Shown here piece by piece: positions 32,029-41,244 of a stretch of DNA of 41,489 bases. This stretch comes from Cytophagaceae bacterium (GTDB lineage: Bacteria; Bacteroidota; Bacteroidia; Cytophagales; Spirosomataceae). Position numbers and translations under genes: made by a program. The stretch covers positions 1 through 41,489 of the forward strand of contig JAHEAY010000005.1 of NCBI GenBank assembly GCA_024642485.1, read 5' to 3'. Below the pieces are notes generated by a model. It saw only the letters and a program-made list of their open reading frames with translations, did no database searches and had not been told where the DNA came from. The stretch's first letter is position 1. Each line of letters starts with the position of its first letter.

Positions 32029-33171
32029 TTAATATTTATAGATGAAGTGTAATCCTAAAGTTGTTTGAGATTTTTGTGCTTTTCCATCGCCATCAACAAA
32101 TTGTGCTGTCTTGTATGAATCAGAACGTAATTCAGGCTTGATTAACAAATGGCCATCAGCAGCTGTAAATGTTGCAGTTAGAGTAAATGAGCTAACATCT
32201 GTTCCTGAGCCATCTGCTGCACGTAAAGCGCGCGCTCCAGATGTGTTGTCGAATACCTCATAGCGGCCACCTACACTAAATTTATCCGTGAATGCATAGT
32301 TGGAATATAGGGCAACTCCTCCCCAAGTTTTACTATTTCCTACATTGCCACCACCTTGATAATCACCTGTTTGTGATCCGTAAGCAGCATTTAATCCTAA
32401 AAGATACTTAGGTGTAACTTGGTATGAAGTTGTTAAATCTAACAAATTGTAGCTACCGGAATCATCTTTGCCAGATGCCAATGGTGCTGATTCGTTTGAT
32501 GTAATTCCATTAACATAAACATTCCAGCCTGCAATTGGGGAAGTAAACACTTGATAGATTAATCCTTTGGACGCATTATTATCGTTTAGATTATCCACAT
32601 TGTTGACCAATCCAACCATGGCAGAAAATTTGTCGCTGAATGCATAATTCGCTTTAGCACCGATGTGATAGAATGGACCATTGTTGAATAAATTAGAAAG
32701 TGAGTAGTTGTAGTTTACTGGGGCGTCAATTACTTCATAGCCAATGTGTGTGCCAAATTGTCCAGCTGTCAACGTTAATTTGTCTGATGCTTTCCAATTA
32801 AAATATGCTTGTTTGATTGCTAGAGCAGTTGTTGCTTTGCCAGCACCTAATGGCCCGATTACGTTACCGTATTGTCCTAAATCTGCATTGGGTCCGAAAG
32901 TTAGGTCAACGACAACATCTGAATTTTTTGTTGCGTAGCCAAATTTCGTTTGAACAAGTCCTAATGAGAATTGATTTGATTTTTGATCAAATGCTCGCTC
33001 ATATCCTGATGCTCCTAAATTGCTTCGATTTGTAGGGTTGTTGAAATTCAACATATAGTACGAATCAATGTAGCCTGAAAAAGTAAACTTAGGTGCTTCG
33101 GATTCTTTTTCTTGGGAAAATCCACAAAATGCTGTCGCTGCTAAAATAGCTGTTAGGATAGATTTCTTCAT
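32029..33171 (-). CDS. Outer membrane beta-barrel porin (BBP2-like)
   Basis: A 380-residue protein with a signal peptide (MKKSILTAILAATAFCGFSQ) and repeated aromatic-ended beta strands (FTFSGYIDSYYMLNF at the start, TLGLHFIYKY at the end). This is the pattern of the BBP2-type porins of Bacteroidota, which are often found beside ammonium transporters. It likely lets small solutes, perhaps ammonium, cross the outer membrane. It is first gene of the porin-amt operon, and an upstream dyad region may regulate it. Solute specificity is not shown. Confidence 0.88.
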   Translation of the reverse strand: MKKSILTAILAATAFCGFSQEKESEAPKFTFSGYIDSYYMLNFNNPTNRSNLGASGYERAFDQKSNQFSLGLVQTKFGYATKNSDVVVDLTFGPNADLGQYGNVIGPLGAGKATTALAIKQAYFNWKASDKLTLTAGQFGTHIGYEVIDAPVNYNYSLSNLFNNGPFYHIGAKANYAFSDKFSAMVGLVNNVDNLNDNNASKGLIYQVFTSPIAGWNVYVNGITSNESAPLASGKDDSGSYNLLDLTTSYQVTPKYLLGLNAAYGSQTGDYQGGGNVGNSKTWGGVALYSNYAFTDKFSVGGRYEVFDNTSGARALRAADGSGTDVSSFTLTATFTAADGHLLIKPELRSDSYKTAQFVDGDGKAQKSQTTLGLHFIYKY

Positions 33172-33213
33172 GTGCGGAATTGTTTAAAAGTTTATAAATG
33201 CTTGATTACGATT

Positions 33214-33244
33214 CAAAGATTGAGGAAAAAATATTACGATGCAA
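33214..33244 (-). promoter_or_regulatory. Candidate promoter of porin-amt operon
   Basis: Minus-strand TTG, 20 bases, then AATCTTTG (one mismatch to TAnnTTTG). The ATG of the porin gene is 43 bases downstream. Confidence 0.4.
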
Positions 33245-33263
33245 GTCTTTTTGGATATTTTTA

Positions 33264-33320
33264 AACCTATTTTTTAAAATTATTCAAAAATATTTCAAAA
33301 TATAGGTTAAAATTAAACCT
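33264..33320. promoter_or_regulatory. AACCT/AGGTT dyads upstream of porin-amt
   Basis: AACCT (33264-33268), AGGTT (33304-33308) and AACCT (33316-33320). The last two form AGGTT-AAAATTA-AACCT; the first two form a wider inverted repeat AACCTAT...ATAGGTT. They lie 20-75 bases upstream of the predicted -33 box, where an activator would sit. Confidence 0.4.
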
Positions 33321-33436
33321 GTTTTTTGTGGTTTTACAAAAATGTTGAAAAAATGAATATAAAATTAAACGAATAAAATTGTTGAATTAGAAAAGTGCAA
33401 TGTTTCTAAATTTAAGTTGAGGTGAATATTTAGGAC

Positions 33437-33466
33437 AAAAAAAAGAGCCCATCATTTGATGAGCTC
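33437..33466 (-). terminator. Terminator of ferredoxin gene
   Basis: On the minus strand GAGCTCATCA-AA-TGATGGGCTC with a U-run: a 10-bp stem with one G-U pair. Confidence 0.9.
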
Positions 33467-33492
33467 TCTATCGAAATATTATTGAAAGGTTA

Positions 33493-33843
33493 TTACGCTT
33501 CTGCGTGCAACCAAGCCTTTTTTGCTTCTAATGTTTCTTTGTCTTCTTCGTGGTCTGGATCCGGAACGCAGCAATCTACTGGGCAAACCGCCGCACACTG
33601 TGGCTCTTCATGGAAACCTGTACATTCAGTGCACTTATCAGGAACTATGTAATAGAATTCTTCTGAAATGGGCTCAATAGGTGCTTTGGCATCCATACTA
33701 GATCCATCTTCTAATTCTACTTCAGTTAATGCAGTTCCGCCGGCCCAAGTCCATTCTACACCACCTTCATAAATAGCTGTATTTGGGCATTCTGGTTCGC
33801 AAGCCCCACAGTTAATACATTCGTCTGTAATGATAATTGCCAT
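33493..33843 (-). CDS. 4Fe-4S dicluster ferredoxin
   Basis: A 116-residue electron carrier with two cluster motifs: [12 protein letters not shown] near residue 9, and the second spread over [18 protein letters not shown] near residue 72. The 40-residue acidic insert between them is typical of Bacteroidota and Chlorobium/Alvin-type dicluster ferredoxins. It likely passes electrons at low potential. It is divergent from an acyl-CoA reductase-like gene (123-bp gap). Confidence 0.93.
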   Translation of the reverse strand: MAIIITDECINCGACEPECPNTAIYEGGVEWTWAGGTALTEVELEDGSSMDAKAPIEPISEEFYYIVPDKCTECTGFHEEPQCAAVCPVDCCVPDPDHEEDKETLEAKKAWLHAEA

Positions 33844-33860
33844 AACAAGTATTAAAAATT

Positions 33861-33877
33861 TTGTGCAATTTACACAA
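33861..33877. promoter_or_regulatory. TTGTG-N7-CACAA dyad between ferredoxin and acyl-CoA reductase genes
   Basis: A perfect 5-bp arm dyad 18 bases before the ferredoxin start, in the divergent gap. It could bind a regulator of both genes; it may be chance in AT-rich DNA. Confidence 0.25.
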
Positions 33878-33966
33878 GAAGTTTTGAATAGTATATAATT
33901 TATGCAGAGTATTCTAAAATTTTAAGAACTTTGTAATGTTATTTTATAATAATTAAGCCCTGTAAT

Positions 33967-34965
33967 ATGTTGAATAATCGTTTTATATCCTTGGTTCTAG
34001 GTTTGCAAGCTTTTTTTAAGGATTCATCCAACAAAGAAAAAATTGAACTATTTGTAGAAAAGGCTAAAAATGAGAACGCGTGGTTTTCGGATTATTTAAT
34101 TCGAAATGCCATGGATGCGATTGATCAGCAATTTTTTAATGCCCTTAGTTGGGAAAAGTTTTTTGAAAAGCAGCATGCTTCCTCTCAATCCCCCAAACGT
34201 GTTGGCTTAATTCTTTCAGGCAATCTTCCAGCCGTGGGATTACATGATTTATTAATGGTAATTGCGGCAGGTCACAAACCTGTGCTTAAACTCAGTTCCC
34301 AAGATAAGGCACTGATGATGTTGTATATTGATGCAATTCGTTCCGTTGACGCAAGTGTTGTCATCGAAGTTGTAGATCGCTTACCTTCAGTAGATGCTGT
34401 GATTGCGACGGGTTCCGACTTCTCTTCTTCCTATTTTTCTAATTATTTTGCTAAGATTCCTCATATCATACGTAAGAATCGTAGTTCCGTTGCTGTTTTG
34501 ACAGGAAATGAAACGAAGTCTGATTTTGAAGGTCTTGCTACTGATATCTTTACTTATTATGGTTTGGGTTGTCGGAATGTGTCAACAATCGCCATGCCAG
34601 AATCCTTTGATTTAATTCCTTTATTTGATGTATTAACCCAGGTAGGTTGGGTATTGGATCATACCAAGTATTCGAATAACTATCAATATCACAAGACGTT
34701 GATGCTATTGAATCAAATACCTCACTTTGATTTAGGGAATGTAATTGTTACCGAAAGTGAAGAGCTCGTTTCTCCTGTAGGCGTAATACATGTGCATCGG
34801 TATGATTCAACGGAAGCTTTGGAATCTTGGCTTAATCAACATGCAGAAAAGATTCAATGTGTAGTAGGCCAAAAGGCAATTCCTTTCGGTCAGGCTCAGA
34901 TGCCTGCTTTGGATGATTGGGCAGATGGAATTAATACCTATGAGTTTCTCGTTAATTTGTCGTAA
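33967..34965 (+). CDS. Acyl-CoA reductase (LuxC-like)
   Basis: A 332-residue protein resembling the acyl-CoA reductase/LuxC family, which reduces a fatty acyl thioester to an aldehyde with NADPH. ILSGNLPAVGLHDLLMVIAAGH and the VIATGSDFSSSYFSNYF region give an aldehyde dehydrogenase-like cofactor fold, and the likely nucleophile is Cys in YYGLGCRNVS. In Bacteroidota this gene often stands divergent from a ferredoxin. The real substrate is unknown. Its 3' end overlaps the opposing PAP2 gene by 28 bases. Confidence 0.8.
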   Translation: MLNNRFISLVLGLQAFFKDSSNKEKIELFVEKAKNENAWFSDYLIRNAMDAIDQQFFNALSWEKFFEKQHASSQSPKRVGLILSGNLPAVGLHDLLMVIAAGHKPVLKLSSQDKALMMLYIDAIRSVDASVVIEVVDRLPSVDAVIATGSDFSSSYFSNYFAKIPHIIRKNRSSVAVLTGNETKSDFEGLATDIFTYYGLGCRNVSTIAMPESFDLIPLFDVLTQVGWVLDHTKYSNNYQYHKTLMLLNQIPHFDLGNVIVTESEELVSPVGVIHVHRYDSTEALESWLNQHAEKIQCVVGQKAIPFGQAQMPALDDWADGINTYEFLVNLS

Positions 34966-35486
34966 ACGAGTTTTTTTAAGAAAAATGCACCTGATAAGCC
35001 TACCATGGCTCCTGTAAGTACATCAATAGGATAATGAACACCTAAGTAGATGCGACTGAAGGATACAAGTGTAGCCCAAATAAATAAAGGAATACTAATC
35101 CGTTTGTTCTGAGTTAATAAATAGAAACACATCGCCACGGCAAAGGCATTTGCTGCATGTGAGGAACAAAAACCGTAAAGCCCTCCTGCCCCATTCGGTG
35201 TGTGAATCCATGATTGAAAAGCTTCAACATGGCTAGGCCTGAGGCGTTTAATCCAAGGTTTTAATACGCTAGATGAAATTTGGTCCGCCCAAAGTATAGA
35301 AAAGACAATATAGAGTAATGCAGCTTTGATCGCTTTTTGATTGCTTTGGTATATTTTCCAAATCAAAACCGCATAAAGGGGAATCCAGACATATTTGTCG
35401 GACAGAAAAATCATAAATGTATCACTTGAATCGCTGTGCCATTCATTGATCAATTTAAATAAGCTTTCATCCCAAGCTGGAAACAT
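34938..35486 (-). CDS. PAP2-family membrane phosphatase
   Basis: A 182-residue integral membrane phosphatase with five or six hydrophobic segments. The signature is KPWIKRLRP, CSSHAANAFA and SRIYLGVHYPIDVLTG, that is K-x6-RP, (P)SxH and SR-x5-H-x3-D, with the first Pro of PSGH replaced by Cys-Ser. Substrates of the family include phosphatidic acid, undecaprenyl diphosphate and lipid A phosphates. Undecaprenyl diphosphate recycling is a reasonable guess. It follows trpS with a 3-base gap. Confidence 0.88.
   Translation of the reverse strand: MFPAWDESLFKLINEWHSDSSDTFMIFLSDKYVWIPLYAVLIWKIYQSNQKAIKAALLYIVFSILWADQISSSVLKPWIKRLRPSHVEAFQSWIHTPNGAGGLYGFCSSHAANAFAVAMCFYLLTQNKRISIPLFIWATLVSFSRIYLGVHYPIDVLTGAMVGLSGAFFLKKLVYDKLTRNS
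34948..34977 (+). terminator. Terminator overlapping the stop codon of the acyl-CoA reductase gene
   Basis: CTCGTT-N11-AACGAG followed by seven T. The stem contains the gene's own last codons and the last codons of the opposing PAP2 gene. Confidence 0.6.
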
Positions 35487-35489
35487 GAT

Positions 35490-36461
35490 TTAAAATTTAA
35501 ATACCTCACGAACACGTGAAAGTGTTGCGGCTGCAATGGGTTCCACTTTACGTTCTCCTATTTCTAATTTTTCTTCAATCAAAACGGGATTATTCATGTA
35601 ATAATCGAATTTTTCACGCGCCTCTTTGAAATATTCGAGCATCAAAGCGTGCAATGCTTGTTTGGCATGTCCATAACCATAACCTCCAGCTAAATAATTT
35701 TGCCGCATTTCTGCCGTTTGTTCAGGCGTCGCAATGAGTTGGTATAATTTGAACGTAATATCGTTATCTGGATCTTTCGGATCTTCCAAGGGCGTTGAAT
35801 CCGATTCGATTTTTTTGATCTGTTTTAATAAATCCTTTTCTGGTAAAAATATATCAATGTAATTATTGAGTGATTTACTCATTTTATTCCCATCAATGCC
35901 CGGAATCGTCATCACGGATTCATTGATTGATGCTTCTGGAATAACAAAAATATCCTTTTCGGCCATCCGATTAAATGTACCTGCAATATCTCGCGTCATT
36001 TCAATGTGCTGGCGCTGGTCTTTTCCCACCGGAATCAATTCTGCATCATATAAAACAATGTCAGCCGCTTGTAAAACGGGATAAGTAAATAGACCTGCGT
36101 TAACATTTGCCATTTGTGTGGATTTATCCTTGAAGCTGTGGGCGTTTGCCAACATCGGATAAGGTGTTACACAGTTCAAATACCACATGATTTCGGTATG
36201 GTAGCTGGCTAATTTCGATTGACGATAGAAATAATTTTTATCTGTATCAAAACCAAATGCTAGCCAAGCGGCTGCTATGGATAAGGTGTTTGCGCGAATT
36301 TGTTCCCCATCACGTAAGCTTGTAAGCGTATGTAAATCGGCTATAAATAAAAAAGATTCATTTCCAGTCTGTTTGGAAAGTTCAATAGCAGGCATGATTG
36401 CTCCTAAAATATTGCCTAAATGGGGTTTTCCTGAAGATTGAATACCAGTTAAAATGCGCAT
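35490..36461 (-). CDS. trpS: Tryptophan--tRNA ligase
   Basis: A class I aminoacyl-tRNA synthetase charging tRNA-Trp, 323 residues (family about 325-340). The start at 36461 (MRILTGIQSSGKPHLGN) removes 23 track residues. The HIGH-equivalent is KPHLGN, and KMSKS lies near residue 195; ADLHTL and VGKDQRQHIEMTRDIA are Trp-binding site motifs. The PAP2 gene follows after a 3-base gap. The divergent DUF2461 gene starts 143 bases away. Confidence 0.96.
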   Translation of the reverse strand: MRILTGIQSSGKPHLGNILGAIMPAIELSKQTGNESFLFIADLHTLTSLRDGEQIRANTLSIAAAWLAFGFDTDKNYFYRQSKLASYHTEIMWYLNCVTPYPMLANAHSFKDKSTQMANVNAGLFTYPVLQAADIVLYDAELIPVGKDQRQHIEMTRDIAGTFNRMAEKDIFVIPEASINESVMTIPGIDGNKMSKSLNNYIDIFLPEKDLLKQIKKIESDSTPLEDPKDPDNDITFKLYQLIATPEQTAEMRQNYLAGGYGYGHAKQALHALMLEYFKEAREKFDYYMNNPVLIEEKLEIGERKVEPIAAATLSRVREVFKF

Positions 36462-36603
36462 ATACGAGATAAAAATTTTACAAAAATCAGGAAATTCATT
36501 CAATTCTCCCAATATATTTTTTGTCACCAAAATGTGAACTTCTCCCCTGTGCTTTCTGCTAATTTTTCGCTAATTTCGTTTACCTAAATTTTAGCGGTTT
36601 CTC

Positions 36604-37278
36604 ATGTCCATCTCCCCGGGTCTTTTAAGCTTTTTGTCTGATTTAAAGGCGAACAATTCACGCGAATGGTTTGCAGCTAATAAATCTTTATATGATGTTG
36701 AAAAAGGGAATTTTGATAAACTAATCGATTCGCTCATCTTATCTTACAGTGAATTTGAAAACATGGTTGGGGTTGAAAGGAAGCATTGCTCCTATCGAAT
36801 TTATCGGGATGTACGATTTTCTAAAAATAAAGAACCTTACAAGACCTGGTTTTCTGCGAGTTTTTCAGAAGGTGGGCGACGCTCAGGATTTATGGATTAT
36901 TACCTTCATATTGAACCAGGTGGTAAGTCTTTTTTAGGAGGCGGAATGTACAGTCCAACACCTGATCAAATGGCTAAATACCGTCAGGAAGTAGATTATA
37001 ATGGAGCGGCACTGCGAAAGATTGTTGAGTCTACCCAATTCGTTTCCACATTTGGAACAGCTGAAGGGGAAATGCTACAAAAAGTTCCCAAGGGATTTGA
37101 TCCTACTCCGGAGGATGCACCTTATTTACGTAGAAAACAATTGTTTTATTGGAAGCATTATACCGACAATGAAATACAATCACCTGATTTTATTTCTCAG
37201 TTAATGAAAGACTCACAGGTGATGAAGCCTTTTCTTGATTTTTTGAATGCAACATTTTTTGATAAAGAACCCTTTTAA
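36604..37278 (+). CDS. DUF2461 domain protein
   Basis: A 224-residue protein of the DUF2461 family. Conserved stretches are NNSREWFAANKSLYD, YRIYRDVRFSKNKEPYKTWFSASF and YLHIEPGGKSFLGGGMYSPT. The function is unknown. It is followed after 13 bases by dnaE and likely shares its transcript. No signal peptide is seen. Confidence 0.88.
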   Translation: MSISPGLLSFLSDLKANNSREWFAANKSLYDVEKGNFDKLIDSLILSYSEFENMVGVERKHCSYRIYRDVRFSKNKEPYKTWFSASFSEGGRRSGFMDYYLHIEPGGKSFLGGGMYSPTPDQMAKYRQEVDYNGAALRKIVESTQFVSTFGTAEGEMLQKVPKGFDPTPEDAPYLRRKQLFYWKHYTDNEIQSPDFISQLMKDSQVMKPFLDFLNATFFDKEPF

Positions 37279-37291
37279 TACCATTTAATAC

Positions 37292-40200
37292 ATGCAATTC
37301 TCGCATTTACATAATCACTCGCAGTTTTCATTATTGGATGGTGCATCGAAGATCTCGTCGATGTTTAAAAAGGCCAAAGCAGATAATATGCCGGCGGTAG
37401 CGATTACCGATCACGGTAATATGTTTGGGGTATTTCAATTTGTTGCTGAAGCAGGTAAACAAGGTGTTAAACCGATTGTGGGTTGTGAATTTTATTTAGT
37501 TACCGACCGACATAAACAGAGTTTTACGAAGGAGCAAAAGGATAAGCGTTACCACCAATTATTTCTTGCCAAGAATCCAGAAGGGTATCAGAACTTAGTC
37601 AAGCTTTGTTCATTGGGTTTTATGGAAGGAATGTATTCCAAATACCCTCGAATTGATAAAGAGCTTGTTTTAAAATACCATAAAGGTCTGATTGCTACCA
37701 CCTGTTGCCTAGGCGCATCAGTACCACAAGCAATTCTTCGATCTGGCGAAGAAGAAGCTGAAAAGGAATTTAAATGGTGGTTGGATCTCTTTGGTGAAGA
37801 TTATTACATCGAAGTGCAGAATCACCATATCCCTGAGCAACAGACGGTTAACGAGGTATTGTTAAAGTTTGCGAAGAAGTATAATGTGAAAGTGATTGCC
37901 TCCAATGACAGTCATTATTTGGACCAAAAAGATGCCAATGCCCACGATATCCTATTGTGTATCAACACAGGCGAAAAGCAGGCCACTCCTACTTACAAGG
38001 ATATCGATGATGGGTCTGAGATGAAAGGCAAGCGTTTTGCTTTTTACAATGACCAGTTCTATTTCAAGACAACGGAAGAAATGACCAAATTGTGGTCACA
38101 TGTTCCTGAGGCCATTGATAATACCAATGAGATTGTTGGCAAAGTAGAAACCTTGAAATTAACCAAGGATGTCATGTTGCCCAATTTCCAGATACCTACG
38201 AATTTCCAATCGCAGGATGATTATTTGGAGCATTTGACCATGGAAGGTGCGAAAAAGCGCTATGTGGATATCGATCAGGTGGTTGAGGAACGTCTTCGCT
38301 TTGAATTATATACAATCCGAACCATGGGTTTTGCGGGTTACTTTTTGATTGTAGCTGATTTTATTCAAGCGGGCCGTGATCTTGGTGTTTACGTAGGGCC
38401 TGGTCGGGGATCTGCCGCAGGTTCTGTGGTAGCTTATTGTTTAGGGATTACCAATATTGATCCCATTAAATACAATCTCCTTTTTGAGCGTTTTTTAAAT
38501 CCAGATCGGAAGTCATTGCCCGATATTGATACGGACTTTGATGATGAAGGCCGACAAAAAGTCATTGATTACGTCGTGGACAAATACGGCAAGAATCAGG
38601 TGGCTCATATTGCGACGTATGGCACGATGGCTGCTAAAATGTCCATTAAAGATGTTGCTCGTGTATTGGATTTACCGTTATCGGAATCAAATGCATTAGC
38701 CAAATTAGTGCCAGAAAAACCGAAAATCACTTTGGAGCGTATTTTTAATGCGCCTTTAAATGGGGATAAAAGTTTAGCTGATAAGGAAGGCTTGAATCCA
38801 GAGGAGATTGAGCAAGTGAAGCAATTGCGTCAAATCAAAGAATCAGGCGGATTACCTGCCACGGTCATTGAAAATGCATTGGTTTTGGAGGGTTCTGTTC
38901 GAGGAACGGGGATTCATGCGGCAGGTATTATCATTGCACCGTCTGATTTAACAGATATTTTACCTGTAGCGGCCTCAAAAGATGTGGCCTTGTTGATTAC
39001 ACAATATGACGGCTCTGTAATTGAGAATGCGGGTGTCATTAAGATGGACTTTTTGGGACTTAAAACCCTATCTATATTAAAGGAGGCTGTTCGCTTAATT
39101 AAGCAAAATCATGGCGTGACGATCGTGTTGGATGATTTGCCTCTGGATGATAAAGCGACTTTCGAATTATACCAACGAGCAGAAACAAATGGGACGTTCC
39201 AATTTGAATCTCCGGGTATGCAAAAGCATTTACGTGACTTAAAGCCCGATCAATTTTCGGATTTAATTGCGATGAATGCCTTGTTCCGTCCAGGTCCAAT
39301 GGTCTATATCCCGAATTACATTGCTCGTAAGCACGGTCGAGAAGCGATTGAATACGATTTGCCTGAGATGGAAGAGTATCTGAATGATACTTATGGGATT
39401 ACGGTTTATCAAGAGCAAGTGATGTTGCTATCGCAGAAATTGGCCAATTTCTCCAAAGGAGATGCCGATGTGTTGCGTAAAGCGATGGGAAAGAAAGATA
39501 AAGCGACAATCGATAAGATGAAAGGCAAGTTCATGGAAGGTGGACAAGCCAATAATCACCCTGCGCCGAAATTGGAGAAGATTTGGACCGACTGGGAAGC
39601 CTTTGCGCAATATGCCTTCAATAAATCTCACTCGACTTGTTATGGATTAGTAGCTTACCAAACAGGATATTTAAAGGCAAATTACCCTTCTGAGTTCATG
39701 GCGGCGGTACTTTCCAATTCTTTGGGAAATATTGAAAAGATTACCTTCTTCATGGATGAGTGTAAACGCATGGGAATTCCTTTGTTGGTCCCTGATGTGA
39801 ACGAATCATCGCGTTCTTTTGCGGTCAATAAGAAAGGCCACATCCGATTTGGATTAGGTGCGATTAAAGGTGTTGGAGAAGCTGCCGTAGATGCTATTGT
39901 GGAGGAAAGGACGCAAAATGGTGAATACAAGGATATCTATGATTTTGTTTCTAGGGTCAATGTTCGTCAAGTAAATAAGCGCAGTATGGAGTCCTTGGCT
40001 TTAGCTGGCGCTTTTGATTGTTTCGAAGAAGTTCAGCGTTCGCATTATTTTGCGATGGAGGATGGTACCTCGTTTATTGATAAAATTGTTCGATATGCTT
40101 CTCGTATGGCAGAGTTAAAAGCTGAGGCAACGCAATCCTTGTTCGGCGATTTAGGTGCAGGAACGGGAAATGATATCGCGAAGCCTCGATTACCTGTCTC

Positions 40201-40852
40201 TGAAACATGGTCTGTGATGGAGCAATTAAAGAATGAGAAGGAAGTTGTGGGCGTTTACATTTCAGGGCATCCTTTGGATGAATATAAAGTTGAGATTCAA
40301 AATTTTACCAATTCAACGGTTGTTCAGTTAGATTCGAAGCCAGGTGCTGTTCAATCAGTGGCTGGGATTGTATCCAAGATGAATGTTCGTACATCTGCCA
40401 ATGGAAATCAATTCATGATTTTCACCTTGGAAGATTATTCAGGGAATTATGAATTTGCTTTGTTTGGGAAAGATTATATTGAATTTGAGCGTTTTATTGG
40501 CCAAGATCGGATGTTATTTATTCAGGGGTCTTATCAACAAAAGAATCGCTACATGGAACAAATGGTCTTTAAGATTCAATCCATTGAGTTATTATCTGAG
40601 GTTTTAGAGGAACGTACCAAAGAAATGAAGCTTTCCTTACATTTAAAGCATTTGAATCCTGCCTTAATGGATAATCTATATGATGTGCTAGAACGAAACA
40701 AAGGCAATAAGAAATTGGTTATTGAGGTATTCGATGAAGATGAACAGATTCAAATGGATTTTTTATCAAGGAAAATGCAGATTCGGATTGGTAAATCTTT
40801 AATCGCGGATTTATTGGGTTTAGAAAAAGTTGGTTTTCGATTAATTTCATAA
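37292..40852 (+). CDS. dnaE: DNA polymerase III subunit alpha
   Basis: Catalytic subunit of the replicative polymerase, 1186 residues. An N-terminal PHP domain (HLHNHSQFSLLDG), then the palm with GPGRGSAAGSVVAY and PDIDTDFDD (catalytic Asp residues near 410), fingers with VYQEQVM, helix-hairpin-helix region (about 870-910, FGLGAIKGVGEAAVDAI), and an OB domain (VAGIVSKMNVRTSANGNQFMIFTLED). The final 80 residues resemble the tau-binding region. The length is usual for Bacteroidota DnaE1. No intein is present. Confidence 0.97.
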   Translation: MQFSHLHNHSQFSLLDGASKISSMFKKAKADNMPAVAITDHGNMFGVFQFVAEAGKQGVKPIVGCEFYLVTDRHKQSFTKEQKDKRYHQLFLAKNPEGYQNLVKLCSLGFMEGMYSKYPRIDKELVLKYHKGLIATTCCLGASVPQAILRSGEEEAEKEFKWWLDLFGEDYYIEVQNHHIPEQQTVNEVLLKFAKKYNVKVIASNDSHYLDQKDANAHDILLCINTGEKQATPTYKDIDDGSEMKGKRFAFYNDQFYFKTTEEMTKLWSHVPEAIDNTNEIVGKVETLKLTKDVMLPNFQIPTNFQSQDDYLEHLTMEGAKKRYVDIDQVVEERLRFELYTIRTMGFAGYFLIVADFIQAGRDLGVYVGPGRGSAAGSVVAYCLGITNIDPIKYNLLFERFLNPDRKSLPDIDTDFDDEGRQKVIDYVVDKYGKNQVAHIATYGTMAAKMSIKDVARVLDLPLSESNALAKLVPEKPKITLERIFNAPLNGDKSLADKEGLNPEEIEQVKQLRQIKESGGLPATVIENALVLEGSVRGTGIHAAGIIIAPSDLTDILPVAASKDVALLITQYDGSVIENAGVIKMDFLGLKTLSILKEAVRLIKQNHGVTIVLDDLPLDDKATFELYQRAETNGTFQFESPGMQKHLRDLKPDQFSDLIAMNALFRPGPMVYIPNYIARKHGREAIEYDLPEMEEYLNDTYGITVYQEQVMLLSQKLANFSKGDADVLRKAMGKKDKATIDKMKGKFMEGGQANNHPAPKLEKIWTDWEAFAQYAFNKSHSTCYGLVAYQTGYLKANYPSEFMAAVLSNSLGNIEKITFFMDECKRMGIPLLVPDVNESSRSFAVNKKGHIRFGLGAIKGVGEAAVDAIVEERTQNGEYKDIYDFVSRVNVRQVNKRSMESLALAGAFDCFEEVQRSHYFAMEDGTSFIDKIVRYASRMAELKAEATQSLFGDLGAGTGNDIAKPRLPVSETWSVMEQLKNEKEVVGVYISGHPLDEYKVEIQNFTNSTVVQLDSKPGAVQSVAGIVSKMNVRTSANGNQFMIFTLEDYSGNYEFALFGKDYIEFERFIGQDRMLFIQGSYQQKNRYMEQMVFKIQSIELLSEVLEERTKEMKLSLHLKHLNPALMDNLYDVLERNKGNKKLVIEVFDEDEQIQMDFLSRKMQIRIGKSLIADLLGLEKVGFRLIS

Positions 40853-40891
40853 ATAATTTGTCGGGAACTAATTCTTATACCTGAAATGTTA

Positions 40892-40899
40892 TAATTTTG
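40892..40899 (+). promoter_or_regulatory. Candidate -7 element of trxA
   Basis: TAATTTTG 22 bases before the trxA ATG; no TTG at the right spacing. The A-rich stretch AAAATAGAAA next to the ATG is a typical Bacteroidota translation-start context. Confidence 0.35.
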
Positions 40900-40920
40900 A
40901 ATTTTAAAATAAAATAGAAA

Positions 40921-41244
40921 ATGGGAAAATACGTAGAGGCAACGGATGCCAACTTTCAAGAATTAATTAGTGGACCTACACCAGTATTAGTCGATTTTTG
41001 GGCTGAATGGTGTGGACCTTGTAAAATGATTGGACCAATCGTAGAAGAGTTAGCGGGAGATGTAGAAGGACAAGCGGTTGTAGCTAAAATGAATGTAGAT
41101 GCGAATTCAGCAGTACCTGCATCGTTGGGAATTCGTTCAATTCCTACATTGATGGTATTCAAAAATGGCGAAATGGTTGAGCGTTTAGTTGGTGGAAATA
41201 TTCCAAAATCAGTTTTGGCAGAAACCTTGTTAAAGCACGCTTAA
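40921..41244 (+). CDS. trxA: Thioredoxin
   Basis: A 107-residue classical thioredoxin with active site WAEWCGPCKMIGP near residue 30 and the cis-Pro region SIPTLMVFKNGE. It is reduced by thioredoxin reductase and donates electrons to cytoplasmic partners. It stands alone after dnaE, and its stop codon abuts that of the convergent aminotransferase gene. Confidence 0.97.
   Translation: MGKYVEATDANFQELISGPTPVLVDFWAEWCGPCKMIGPIVEELAGDVEGQAVVAKMNVDANSAVPASLGIRSIPTLMVFKNGEMVERLVGGNIPKSVLAETLLKHA

Larger units (their letters stand above)
33172..33492. other. Regulatory intergenic region between porin and ferredoxin genes
   Basis: 321 bases, very AT-rich, no ORF. It holds the porin promoter, three copies of AACCT/AGGTT and, at the far end, the ferredoxin terminator. 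Both flanking genes are on the minus strand. Confidence 0.6.
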
